This document shows positions 1 through 6,446 of a stretch of DNA of 17,730 nt, piece after piece. Location of the stretch: assembly GCA_004212135.1 (NCBI GenBank), contig RXIE01000105.1:1-17730 (forward strand). The letters run 5' to 3'. The position numbers and the translations under genes are program-made. Under the pieces are notes generated by a model, which worked only from the letters and a program-made list of their open reading frames with translations, did not search any database and was not told the origin of the DNA. The stretch comes from Candidatus Methanophagales archaeon ANME-1-THS (lineage in GTDB: Archaea > Halobacteriota > Syntropharchaeia > Alkanophagales > Methanospirareceae). Each line of letters starts with the position of its first letter. Within the stretch, counting starts at the first letter, position 1.

Positions 1-511
1 TAAAATCGGATTTATCTATCACCTTCGTTGATTTATCATTCGCTTCAGGGATTATAGAAACGATTTCGTTCCCTTCTACAAGGGGAACTTGAGCAATGGA
101 GGAGCAAGCGGAGAAGGATGTTACTCCAGGTATCACGTCTATCCCATCCACAGCATCTTTGAAAATAGCTAAGAATCGGTAGAAGGTAGAATACATGCTC
201 GGGTCGCCCATGGTGACGAAAGCTATTGTTTCACATCCCTTCCCTTTTTCAAGCACTTCTTCCCTCGCTTTTCTCCAATAGAGCTCCAGTTTCTCACGAT
301 CTTTGGTCATCGGGAAGACCGGTTCAACAACAATAGGCAGGTTCTCCCTCTCTTTTATAATCCCTTCGATCGTGAGCAAAGCCAAACTCCTTTTATTCTC
401 TCTCGACCTCGGAGCAACTATCATATCCACTTCCTTAAGTATCCGATATGCCTTCAGGGTAAGCAGCTCCGGGTCGCCGGGTCCCACACCTATTCCATAC
501 AGCTTTCGCAT
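1..511 (-). CDS. cbiL: Cobalt-factor II / precorrin-2 C20-methyltransferase, 3' end outside window
   Basis: CbiL methylates C20 of cobalt-factor II (or precorrin-2) with S-adenosylmethionine in corrin-ring synthesis, in the cytoplasm. Reading back from the ATG at 511, the protein begins MRKLYGIGVGPGDPELLTLK, the glycine-rich SAM-binding start of the tetrapyrrole (CbiL/CobI) methylase fold. Further on come VTMGDPSMYSTF, the second family signature, and IPGVTSFSACSS. About 170 residues of a family that is usually 220-240 are present, and the frame runs off the left edge without a stop. The start overlaps the end of cbiT by 22 bases, so the two are probably translationally coupled and belong to the cbiMNQO-cbiT-cbiL operon. 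CbiL is favoured over other ring methylases because GDPSMYSTF is typical of C20 enzymes. Confidence 0.9.
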   Translation of the reverse strand, partial: MRKLYGIGVGPGDPELLTLKAYRILKEVDMIVAPRSRENKRSLALLTIEGIIKERENLPIVVEPVFPMTKDREKLELYWRKAREEVLEKGKGCETIAFVTMGDPSMYSTFYRFLAIFKDAVDGIDVIPGVTSFSACSSIAQVPLVEGNEIVSIIPEANDKSTKVIDKSDF

Positions 512-1092
512 CTCTTTTCACCATAGATAAGAAATACCGGATAAGAGGGAGAGAGCGCAGTTTTCCCTCCCAACTCCTTACCTTTGTTCAAACAGATATT
601 CAGAACTTCAGGATTAATGCCCCTGCTTTTCAATACCGCGATAGCTTCCACCACCGTCTCAAGTCTGACAGCCGCAATAATAATTTTCCCTCCTACTTTT
701 AGATGCCTGAACGCATTATCACACGATTTATCAAGATTATCCGTACCACCGAAGAAGATGACATCAAAACTGTTACTCAAATTAATTTTTTCCATTTCAC
801 CAAAAATAAGCTCGATTTTGTCGTGCAATCCAAATTTTTCTATGTTCTTTCTCGCTACCTCAAAATTATCCCTATCCCTCTCCACCGCTGTGACATTGCA
901 ACCGAGTAATGCGAATTCGATAGATACGCTACCAGAGCCGGTGCCCACGTCAAAAATCCTTTCGTTCCCCTTTATCCTAGCTTTTGAAACGATAATAGCG
1001 CGGATTTCTCCCCTCGTTAAGCCTGCTTTTGACCGCAAGAAGAGGTCGTCCGGTATCCCCGGACTTTTATAAACCCATTCTTCTTCTCGCAT
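490..1092 (-). CDS. cbiT: Cobalt-precorrin-6B C15-methyltransferase (decarboxylating)
   Basis: CbiT methylates C15 and decarboxylates the C12 acetate side chain of cobalt-precorrin-6B (or -7) in the anaerobic corrin pathway. The 200-residue protein opens with GIPDDLFLR and LTRGEIRAI, the usual CbiT start, followed by the class I SAM-binding loop VGTGSGSVSIE near residue 50 and an acidic strand end (VERD) near residue 75. Length is normal for the stand-alone archaeal enzyme, which in many bacteria is fused to CbiE. The gene overlaps cbiO by 26 bases upstream and cbiL by 22 bases downstream, which argues for coupled translation. The C terminus carries two extra cysteines (CESC) that I cannot assign a role. 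Confidence 0.93.
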   Translation of the reverse strand: MREEEWVYKSPGIPDDLFLRSKAGLTRGEIRAIIVSKARIKGNERIFDVGTGSGSVSIEFALLGCNVTAVERDRDNFEVARKNIEKFGLHDKIELIFGEMEKINLSNSFDVIFFGGTDNLDKSCDNAFRHLKVGGKIIIAAVRLETVVEAIAVLKSRGINPEVLNICLNKGKELGGKTALSPSYPVFLIYGEKRCESCME

Positions 1093-1924
1093 TCCAATAA
1101 TTACCCCTCATTACTTTTAACAGCTCCTCAATATTCCTTGGTGGCACTCCGGGGTTTCCACATGCCGCCATCTCGATGCCTTTGTATATCCTCAATACCC
1201 TCGGCATGGCAAGCCTGCTCGACTTGATAACCTCCTCATCACCTAATACATCGTATGGCTTTCCCGATTTCACTATCTCACCATCCCTCATAACCATCAC
1301 CCTATCTGCCCACTCATAGGCAAGTTCGACATCATGGGTCGCTACTAAAACAGCCATGTTATCATTCTGTTCGCAGAGGCTATCGATGATTGTTAACAAA
1401 TCTTTCGAACTTTGGGGGTCTAATCCAGACATTGGCTCATCTAAGACTAATAGCTCTGGTTCCATAGCTAATACTCCTGCGATAGCCACCTTCTTCTTCT
1501 CCCCTTCACTTAATTCATGTACCTTCCTATCCCTCAACTCCTCAATATTGAGCTCGTTTAGTGCTCTCTTCACCCTCTTCTTCACTTCCCCCTCACTTAA
1601 CCCCAGATTCACCGGACCTAATGCTACATCCTGAAACACGATCGGCGCCACAATCTGATCATCAGGATTCTGGAATACTATTCCTACACGCTTTCTCACT
1701 TCGGTAAGGGCTTTTTTAGTATAGCTGAGGAAATTCCCTGACACTTTAATCGTTCCCTTATCAGGTACCAAGAGCCCATTCAAGTGCAGAAATAATGTTG
1801 TTTTTCCAGACCCGTTACTCCCCACGAGTACGGTCTTCTCTCCCCTTCTGAGCTCCATATCTATCCCCTTAAGCACCCATCTCTTCTTATCATACGAAAA
1901 CCATAGGTCCTGAACCTCCACCAT
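1067..1924 (-). CDS. cbiO: Cobalt ECF transporter ATPase CbiO
   Basis: ATPase subunit of the cobalt energy-coupling-factor transporter; it hydrolyses ATP at the cytoplasmic face to drive the CbiMNQ membrane part. All ABC motifs are intact: Walker A GSNGSGKTT (residues 35-43), Q-loop Q85 in FQNPDDQ, signature LSEGEKK (138-144), Walker B LLVLDEP (158-164) and the H-loop in ATHD (H197). FQNPDDQI and the C-terminal PPRNIEELL are typical of CbiO. Length (285) is usual. The ATG at 1924 lies 51 bases after the cbiQ stop. Its 3' end overlaps the cbiT start by 26 bases, giving a C-terminal run (YWNARRRMGL) that looks like read-through into overlapping sequence. It contrasts with the second CbiO in the window, whose Walker A is destroyed. 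Confidence 0.95.
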   Translation of the reverse strand: MVEVQDLWFSYDKKRWVLKGIDMELRRGEKTVLVGSNGSGKTTLFLHLNGLLVPDKGTIKVSGNFLSYTKKALTEVRKRVGIVFQNPDDQIVAPIVFQDVALGPVNLGLSEGEVKKRVKRALNELNIEELRDRKVHELSEGEKKKVAIAGVLAMEPELLVLDEPMSGLDPQSSKDLLTIIDSLCEQNDNMAVLVATHDVELAYEWADRVMVMRDGEIVKSGKPYDVLGDEEVIKSSRLAMPRVLRIYKGIEMAACGNPGVPPRNIEELLKVMRGNYWNARRRMGL

Positions 1925-1975
1925 TTTCTCAGCATCCCTCTTTATATCCTCCTCATCCTATTCACGATGTCCTCC

Positions 1976-2767
1976 TTAATCCCCCCCTTCTACTGCCAGA
2001 ACGAGTAAACAAGCATCAAATAAAATCATGAGGATGAGCGAAAGCGAAAAAACGTGGACTTTGTTCTCGCTTTCGTTCTCTCTTCCAAACTTCAAAGAGG
2101 GCATTTTACCAGCATAGCACCGAGCTTCTAAGGCTCTCTCCATATTTTCGGCTTTCTCAAATGACCTTACGAGCATAGAGGAAATAAGAAGGCTCAAAGA
2201 TCTTATCCTATTCCCCCTCAAATAACCTAAACGGGCATCTTGCGCTATCTTCGTGCTTTCAAGCTCATCTATCAGAACAAAAATTAATTTATATACCAAA
2301 AAAGATAGTTCTATTACTATCTCAGGTATCCTGAACTTCCTCATTGTATCCAATATCTCAGATATTGGCGTTGTCATTATTAGGAAGAATAGGCATGAAA
2401 TTCCAGCCATTGACCTCATCATCAGTAGAGTACATAATTCCAAACCTTCTCTCATCATGGATAAATGCATCTCTAATATAGAGAAGGTAAGCATCGGCTC
2501 TGAGCCATGTAAAAAGGCTAGGACGGATATAGAAGGCAGTAAAAATGTTAAGGGTATCATCAATAGTTTCAAATAGTCTTTGATTCTTACACCACTCCAA
2601 ATAGTTAAGGAGGACATCGTGAATAGGATGAGAAGCAATATAAAGTGCGATAGGGTATAAACAGCAATAAAAAGAGTGAAGATGGAGAGGAATATCTTCT
2701 TCCCAGCTCTTATCTTCACAAGCTTATTTGAGACTGTGTAGCTCTCAAATGTGTGATCTAAATGCAT
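1976..2767 (-). CDS. cbiQ: Cobalt ECF transporter transmembrane subunit CbiQ
   Basis: T-component (EcfT/CbiQ) that links the CbiO ATPases to the substrate-binding CbiM. The 263-residue protein is strongly hydrophobic, with clusters of membrane segments near residues 29-65, 70-90, 110-135 and at the C terminus. A cytoplasmic stretch carries the coupling motif MERALEARCYAGK (near residue 210), the conserved ARxYxG box of CbiQ proteins that contacts the ATPase. The ATG at 2767 comes one base after the cbiN stop. The frame ends EGGD just before a GGAGG sequence. The order M-N-Q-O matches the standard cobalt transporter operon. Confidence 0.9.
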   Translation of the reverse strand: MHLDHTFESYTVSNKLVKIRAGKKIFLSIFTLFIAVYTLSHFILLLILFTMSSLTIWSGVRIKDYLKLLMIPLTFLLPSISVLAFLHGSEPMLTFSILEMHLSMMREGLELCTLLMMRSMAGISCLFFLIMTTPISEILDTMRKFRIPEIVIELSFLVYKLIFVLIDELESTKIAQDARLGYLRGNRIRSLSLLISSMLVRSFEKAENMERALEARCYAGKMPSLKFGRENESENKVHVFSLSLILMILFDACLLVLAVEGGD

Positions 2768-2768
2768 C

Positions 2769-3056
2769 TTATTTCTCGCTCTCTTTTCTACCCTTCAATC
2801 TGCCGAAATAGTAGCCTATTATTAGCGACCCGATAGCTGCTTGAAGAGAAAAGAGGAGAGATTCGATTTCCCCACTCGGCGGCTCCCAGATTGGATTCGA
2901 CCAAGGCTCATAGTTTAAACTCTGCTCTATCAGCTCCATTCCTTGACTATCTGAGCCACCCCACTCTGCTTTTGGAATTGCGGTCGTCAGGGCAAGCAAA
3001 GAGGAGAGAGAGATCACAATCAATACTGCGAGGATTGTTGTGACCTCAAGCTTCAT
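2769..3056 (-). CDS. cbiN: Cobalt transport protein CbiN
   Basis: Small membrane partner of CbiM, needed for cobalt loading in CbiMNQO transporters. The 95 residues hold an N-terminal membrane segment (about 7-27), an extracytoplasmic loop with the typical AEWGGSDSQG and EPPSGEIESLLFSLQAA blocks, and a second membrane segment (about 70-88) ending in a basic tail. Both loop blocks are hallmarks of CbiN and make cobalt, not nickel, the likely substrate of this first transporter. The start overlaps the end of cbiM by 11 bases and is preceded by an AGGAGGTGA ribosome-binding site inside cbiM, so translation is coupled. Confidence 0.94.
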   Translation of the reverse strand: MKLEVTTILAVLIVISLSSLLALTTAIPKAEWGGSDSQGMELIEQSLNYEPWSNPIWEPPSGEIESLLFSLQAAIGSLIIGYYFGRLKGRKESEK

Positions 3057-3720
3057 TTCCGCTCACCTCCTTAGGTTTCCACATCTCCACTGCCACTCCA
3101 TGTTCCTGCAAAAGTTTCAATGCCAATGCCACCGTTATGCCCTCGATAATGGCAAGCGGGACCTGAGTGATGGCGAATATGCCAAAGAACGCTTCAAAAG
3201 AGAGTAAGATACCTCCTTTTGTCGCAGGGAACGCTGCTGCCAACTGCCCGGCAGTAACTACATAAGTCACTAAATCGGCGAAGAAAGCCGCTAAAAATCC
3301 TGAAGTCAGGAGTCCAGCTTTCATTTTCCTCACTGCTATATAAGCCAGCCAGCCAACAAATGGTCCTATTATGCCCATCGAGACGGTATTTGCACCCAGC
3401 GTTGTTATTCCTCCATGAGCTAAGAGCAGTGCCTGGAAGAGCAGCACAATGATTGATAAGAAGGCGGTAATGCTAGGTCCAAACAATACCACTCCCAGGC
3501 CCGTTCCCGTGGGGTGGGAGCAACTCCCAGTGACCGAAGGCATTTTCAGGGCGGAGAGGACGAAAATGAAAGCCGCAGTCATAGCCAATAATGACATTAC
3601 TCCCCGCTCCTTTTCCCGCAACTTCTGTGCTCGGTAAATTCCGTACGCCACTATCGGAAGAGCAAGCAAATACCATACCACACACCACTCAAGCGGCAAA
3701 AAACCTTCTGCTATATGCAT
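3046..3720 (-). CDS. cbiM: Cobalt ECF transporter substrate-binding membrane protein CbiM
   Basis: S-component of the cobalt ECF transporter; it binds Co2+ through its own N terminus. I place the start at the ATG at 3720, giving MHIAEGFLPLEWC. A longer frame exists from a GTG at 3729, but that GTG lies inside the ribosome-binding site GAGGTG (3727-3732), six bases before the ATG. In this family the free N-terminal Met-His is itself the metal site, so the shorter start is chemically expected. Downstream are the family blocks KMPSVTGSCSHPTGTGLG and LLLAHGGITTLGANTVSMG, with hydrophobic helices throughout (224 residues). First gene of the cbiMNQO-T-L unit, with its own promoter and a palindromic operator upstream. 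Confidence 0.95.
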   Translation of the reverse strand: MHIAEGFLPLEWCVVWYLLALPIVAYGIYRAQKLREKERGVMSLLAMTAAFIFVLSALKMPSVTGSCSHPTGTGLGVVLFGPSITAFLSIIVLLFQALLLAHGGITTLGANTVSMGIIGPFVGWLAYIAVRKMKAGLLTSGFLAAFFADLVTYVVTAGQLAAAFPATKGGILLSFEAFFGIFAITQVPLAIIEGITVALALKLLQEHGVAVEMWKPKEVSGNEA

Positions 3721-3755
3721 GTTTGTCACCTCTGTAAATTCTATGAGAGCATGTC

Positions 3756-3765
3756 TATTTAAATT
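3756..3765 (-). promoter_or_regulatory. TATA box of the cbiM operon
   Basis: On the minus strand the sequence reads AATTTAAATAG here, an archaeal TATA element. Transcription would start roughly 25 bases downstream, near 3733, leaving a leader of about a dozen bases that contains the GAGGTG ribosome-binding site before the ATG at 3720. The start point is inferred from spacing only. Confidence 0.6.
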
Positions 3766-3775
3766 TTCCTATTTG

Positions 3776-3805
3776 GATAACCAATATTATCTTAATAGAT
3801 AATAT
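3776..3805 (-). promoter_or_regulatory. Palindromic operator upstream of cbiM (copy A)
   Basis: This 30-base element contains a perfect inverted repeat, ATATTATCT (3784-3792) and AGATAATAT (3797-3805), around the spacer TAAT. It is preceded by another half-site GATAAC (3776-3781), so two GATAA units sit 22 bases apart. The element matches copy B at 13586-13615 in 26 of 30 positions and copy C at 11087-11116 in 22 of 30. It sits about 16 bases upstream of the cbiM TATA box, between the regulator gene and cbiM. The natural candidate to bind it is the RHH protein encoded next door (inference). Confidence 0.72.
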
Positions 3806-3845
3806 CCATCTTCAATTTACAGTTTGCATTTTGCAATCACATGCA

Positions 3846-4775
3846 TCACAAGATCCTACCTATGACTTGAATAGGCTTTTTAACATATCTCTTCAGTATT
3901 TCTAAATTTTCCTCTTCCAATGTAACGAGAACAACAGTTGAGGGTCCCGCTGATTTTTTAATATCTATATTCATCCCCTCGTCCATTCTATACTTATATC
4001 CGGCTATACTCTGCATCATTTCTAAACTTCCCTTTATCCCATCGTGACCAACGGTTACGATTTCATGGACAAAAACCATCTTTGAGAGTTTCTGCACATC
4101 CTCCACCATTACGATACTTCGAGCATTCGCTTTTAGAGCATCTATTACTTCAGACCCTACTTTTGGTTCACCTAAGGCGACAATCAAATCATTTTTCAAC
4201 GACTTTCCAATTTTCAACTCTTTTTCCATGCATATTCCCAATGTGGTAATACCCATACCTGTTTGGTTCGTTTCGATGTTCTCCTCTGTATGGCCTTCTA
4301 ATATCTCCAATGCTTTTATTTTATGCGCTTCTTCTCTTATCCCCTGGAATATTTGAGAGCCTGTGGGGAAGAGTTCCACACTCAGGTTGGCGACCAAAAC
4401 AATCGGCTGTGCTCCTGAAGACAGAACCTTTATAAGCACCGTTCGAGCCATTAACTGCCCCAGGAGTTTGCCATCAAGCTTGACCACGTCTTCTTTCTTC
4501 GGTCCTATGCCGCCAGAGGATGTGTTAGCCAGCACGAATGCCTGCCCATTCTTAAGCTTCATAATAACGATGTCACCCCATTTAGAGGTTATAATCTCAT
4601 TTTGAGCTATTTTCAGGCTTCTGAGGTCTATGAATCCACCTATATTCTCCAAGAGTTGAAAATAAATCGTCAACGCATGTCTTATTACCTCAGAGCGGGT
4701 GATGCCATTCCTGGTGGCGATTTCATCAACTTTCTGTATCTTTACCTCTGGCAGCCGAATGTTTACAGGTTTCAT
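3846..4775 (-). CDS. RHH DNA-binding domain fused to AIR-synthase/CblS-like domain, candidate cobalt/corrinoid regulator
   Basis: Residues 1-45 form a ribbon-helix-helix domain (KPVNIRLPEVKIQKVDEIA, then ITRSEVIRHALTIYF) like those of NikR/CopG repressors. The NikR nickel-binding domain is absent and the protein is 309 residues, not about 140. Residues about 65-309 resemble PurM/AIR-synthase proteins, most closely as I remember them the alpha-ribazole kinase CblS: SSGGIGPKKEDVVK (86-99), ARTVLIKVLSSGAQPI (110-125), VELFPTGSQIFQGI (133-146), GHTEEN (161-166) and QTGMGITTLGI (171-181). CblS salvages the lower-ligand nucleoside of B12, so the domain may sense ribazole or ATP, or may still be a kinase. 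The gene lies just upstream of cbiM and divergent from the CbpAB-like pair. A short palindrome overlaps its predicted transcription start. Domain calls are from motifs; the regulatory role is inferred. Confidence 0.78.
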   Translation of the reverse strand: MKPVNIRLPEVKIQKVDEIATRNGITRSEVIRHALTIYFQLLENIGGFIDLRSLKIAQNEIITSKWGDIVIMKLKNGQAFVLANTSSGGIGPKKEDVVKLDGKLLGQLMARTVLIKVLSSGAQPIVLVANLSVELFPTGSQIFQGIREEAHKIKALEILEGHTEENIETNQTGMGITTLGICMEKELKIGKSLKNDLIVALGEPKVGSEVIDALKANARSIVMVEDVQKLSKMVFVHEIVTVGHDGIKGSLEMMQSIAGYKYRMDEGMNIDIKKSAGPSTVVLVTLEEENLEILKRYVKKPIQVIGRIL

Positions 4776-4779
4776 ATTT

Positions 4780-4797
4780 GTATTACAGCAGTAATGC
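4780..4797. promoter_or_regulatory. Inverted repeat between the regulator start and its TATA box
   Basis: GTATTAC (4780-4786) and GTAATGC (4791-4797) form an inverted repeat with 6 of 7 pairs around the spacer AGCA. It begins five bases before the regulator ATG (4775) and overlaps the place where its transcript should start. The half-site resembles the TATTA core of the cbiM operator but differs in detail. Autoregulation is a plausible but untested reading. Confidence 0.45.
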
Positions 4798-4805
4798 GAA
4801 TGAGA

Positions 4806-4817
4806 ATATTTAAATAT
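4806..4817. promoter_or_regulatory. Palindromic TATA element shared by divergent promoters
   Basis: ATATTTAAATAT is a perfect palindrome lying between the regulator (minus, ATG at 4775) and the small peptide gene (plus, ATG at 4841). A TATA box here places a minus-strand start near 4785 and a plus-strand start close to 4837-4841. The plus transcript would therefore be leaderless or nearly so, in keeping with the lack of a ribosome-binding site before 4841. Function is inferred from sequence and spacing. Confidence 0.55.
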
Positions 4818-4840
4818 GGATTGCCTGAATTATAACCCTC

Positions 4841-4984
4841 ATGAACTCAAAAGATATAGAAAAGGAATTAAGAGAAAAGAAGCAAAGCGTGATGGCGTAC
4901 CGGTTGAAATGCCCGAGGACAGCGAACGGAGGTTTGTCGCACTACATGTTTGGGGACTCGCCGGCTGACAAGGCTCTCTTTTAG
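4841..4984 (+). CDS. cbpA: Small peptide, putative RiPP precursor CbpA-like (47 aa)
   Basis: A 47-codon open frame from the ATG at 4841 to a TAG at 4982-4984, directly before the radical SAM gene. It has a charged lysine/glutamate-rich leader-like half (MNSKDIEKELREKKQSVMAY) and a C-terminal core-like half (RLKCPRTANGGLSHYMFGD, then SPADKALF) with one cysteine (C24), two glycines and aromatic residues. This layout, the 19-base gap to the maturase and the maturase's own family (I read it as CbpB) make it the likely modified-peptide precursor CbpA. I recall that pairing from TIGRFAM definitions and could not search. No ribosome-binding site is visible; a TATA element about 25-30 bases upstream suggests a leaderless message. 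No signal peptide is evident. The modification and final function are unknown. Confidence 0.7.
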   Translation: MNSKDIEKELREKKQSVMAYRLKCPRTANGGLSHYMFGDSPADKALF

Positions 4985-4991
4985 TGCACTC

Positions 4992-4997
4992 AGGTGG
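4992..4997 (+). promoter_or_regulatory. Ribosome-binding site that fixes the radical SAM start
   Basis: AGGTGG lies six bases before the GTG at 5004 and after the stop of the small peptide gene. It favours GTG 5004 over a longer frame opening at a TTG (4950), which would overlap the peptide gene and has no such site. Confidence 0.65.
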
Positions 4998-5003
4998 TGT
5001 AAA

Positions 5004-6362
5004 GTGCATTACAATACAGGAAGTCACCCACGACTGATGCTTTGCGACATTGATGAGGAGACCTTGCTCGCCATCGACCCGGATACCGTCTTTTGGGCAC
5101 TGGTGCCAAAAGGAGCGGATGTCAATTCAAAGATAATGCACGATATTCTTCCGTTGTATGACAGAGTCAAGCGGGAGTGCGGAGAGGAGATGCACGATTT
5201 CAGGTTCAAGTCAAACCTCGCTGTTATTTACATGAACTCGGTGAGCGGATGCAATTTGAATTGCTCCTACTGCTATATACCACAAGAGATAAGAAAAAAC
5301 CACCAGCAAATGGACAAGGAGCAACTTTTTGAGACGCTTATAAAAGTTTGTGACTACACTGAAGAGAACGGAGGTAACAGAAAGCTTACCGTTGTGTTTC
5401 ATGGAAGTGAGCCCTTGCTGATGAAGGACGAAATTTACGATGCAATAGAAGAATTTGAAGACCGATTATACTTCGGCATTCAAACAAATGGAACTCTCTT
5501 TAGAGAAGATGATGTGGAGTTCCTTAAGAAGCACGGCGTGAGTGTGGGGCTCTCACTGGATTCGCCATATCCGGAAATACATAACTCTATGAGGAAGAAC
5601 AGGGATGGGAGGGGAACTTTTGAGAAGGTTGTAGAAGCGATTGAGTGGTTTGACGGCTATCAAAGGCTGAATGTAGTGATGACTGTAACGAAGCAAAATG
5701 TATCGCAACTCCCGGAGATGGTGAGTTTTCTACATGCTAGAAAAGTCCCATCGGTTTTGCTGAACCCTGTCAGGGGAACACAGGGACCTGCTCGTTCTTT
5801 GATGCCAGACTACGAGAGTCTCAAAGATTTTTTCATCAGCGCCTTAAAAAGAGCTGAGGAGCTCACAAAAAAGACAGGGAAGCAAATAACCGTTGGAAAC
5901 TTCGCAAATATCCTGGTGGGGATCATCGCTCCTACTGCAAGAAAACTTATGTGTGATATAACTCCTTGTGGAGGTGGGAGATGTTTTTTCGCTATCGCCG
6001 CTGATGGAGATGTGTTTCCTTGTGGTGAGTTCATAGGCATTGAAGAGTTCCGTGGAGGTAATATCTTCAGGAACTTTATCCCGGACATTATGAATTCTGA
6101 TTCGTTCGGGAGGGTAAGAAACAGAATTGTAGAAAAGATTGAGCACTGCAATAGTTGTGCATTCAGGAATATCTGTGGTGCACCTTGCCCCGCAGAGGTA
6201 TATACAATGCAAGGAAATTTTTATAACCCATCGCCATATTGCGAATTCTACGAGGAGTTGATCAGATTCGCCTTTAAGATAATTGCCGAGGATAAGGTGA
6301 AATACTTCCTCAAGGAAGATGCCTTGAATACTCTCGGATACCAATACAGGATGATGGAATGA
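5004..6362 (+). CDS. cbpB: Radical SAM/SPASM peptide-modifying enzyme, CbpB-like
   Basis: A 452-residue radical SAM enzyme that probably modifies the 47-residue peptide encoded just upstream. The cluster motif CNLNCSYCY has C83, C87 and C90 binding the SAM-cleaving [4Fe-4S] cluster, followed by VFHGSEPLL, the usual GxEP-type strand. The C-terminal third is a SPASM domain with auxiliary-cluster cysteines: CDITPCGGGRC, FPCGEF, CNSCAFRNICGAPC and YCEFYEE. The N terminus (HPRLMLCDIDEETLLAIDPDTVFW) is a distinct region before the barrel and matches my memory of the CbpB family, defined by pairing with CbpA and by cobalt-gene neighbourhoods. An anaerobic-sulfatase maturase is less likely because no sulfatase is present. 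The start is chosen on a clear ribosome-binding site. The gene ends 84 bases from the convergent cobN-like gene. Confidence 0.85.
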   Translation: MHYNTGSHPRLMLCDIDEETLLAIDPDTVFWALVPKGADVNSKIMHDILPLYDRVKRECGEEMHDFRFKSNLAVIYMNSVSGCNLNCSYCYIPQEIRKNHQQMDKEQLFETLIKVCDYTEENGGNRKLTVVFHGSEPLLMKDEIYDAIEEFEDRLYFGIQTNGTLFREDDVEFLKKHGVSVGLSLDSPYPEIHNSMRKNRDGRGTFEKVVEAIEWFDGYQRLNVVMTVTKQNVSQLPEMVSFLHARKVPSVLLNPVRGTQGPARSLMPDYESLKDFFISALKRAEELTKKTGKQITVGNFANILVGIIAPTARKLMCDITPCGGGRCFFAIAADGDVFPCGEFIGIEEFRGGNIFRNFIPDIMNSDSFGRVRNRIVEKIEHCNSCAFRNICGAPCPAEVYTMQGNFYNPSPYCEFYEELIRFAFKIIAEDKVKYFLKEDALNTLGYQYRMME

Positions 6363-6446
6363 TATGGATAAAATCAAAGAGACGATTGAAGAGATTTAGA
6401 TAGCCACTTCTGTTCATTAACTTTGTTTAAGATACTATTAGGTTGA

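Noticed and set aside
1942..1965. Seven-codon ORF (GTG start, GGAGG upstream) between cbiQ and cbiO
   Set aside because: Probably an accident of the A/G-rich intergenic stretch that carries ribosome-binding sites. No evidence of function.
3721..3845. Cobalamin riboswitch upstream of cbiM
   Set aside because: The leader is only about a dozen bases and no B12-box-like sequence is seen. Control appears to be at the DNA level through the operator.
3846..4775. Annotation of the RHH protein as the nickel regulator NikR
   Set aside because: Only the DNA-binding domain fits. The NikR metal-binding domain with its His/Cys ligands is missing and the protein is more than twice the usual length, with a CblS/AIRS-like domain instead.
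4950..6362. Longer start (TTG at 4950) for the radical SAM gene
   Set aside because: It would overlap the small peptide gene, has no ribosome-binding site, and adds a low-complexity RRLTRLSFSALRW stretch. GTG 5004 has AGGTGG six bases upstream.
6364..6399. Eleven-codon ORF MDKIKETIEEI after the radical SAM gene
   Set aside because: Too short to judge, with no recognisable context beyond possible coupling. It may be a remnant, but nothing supports a gene.
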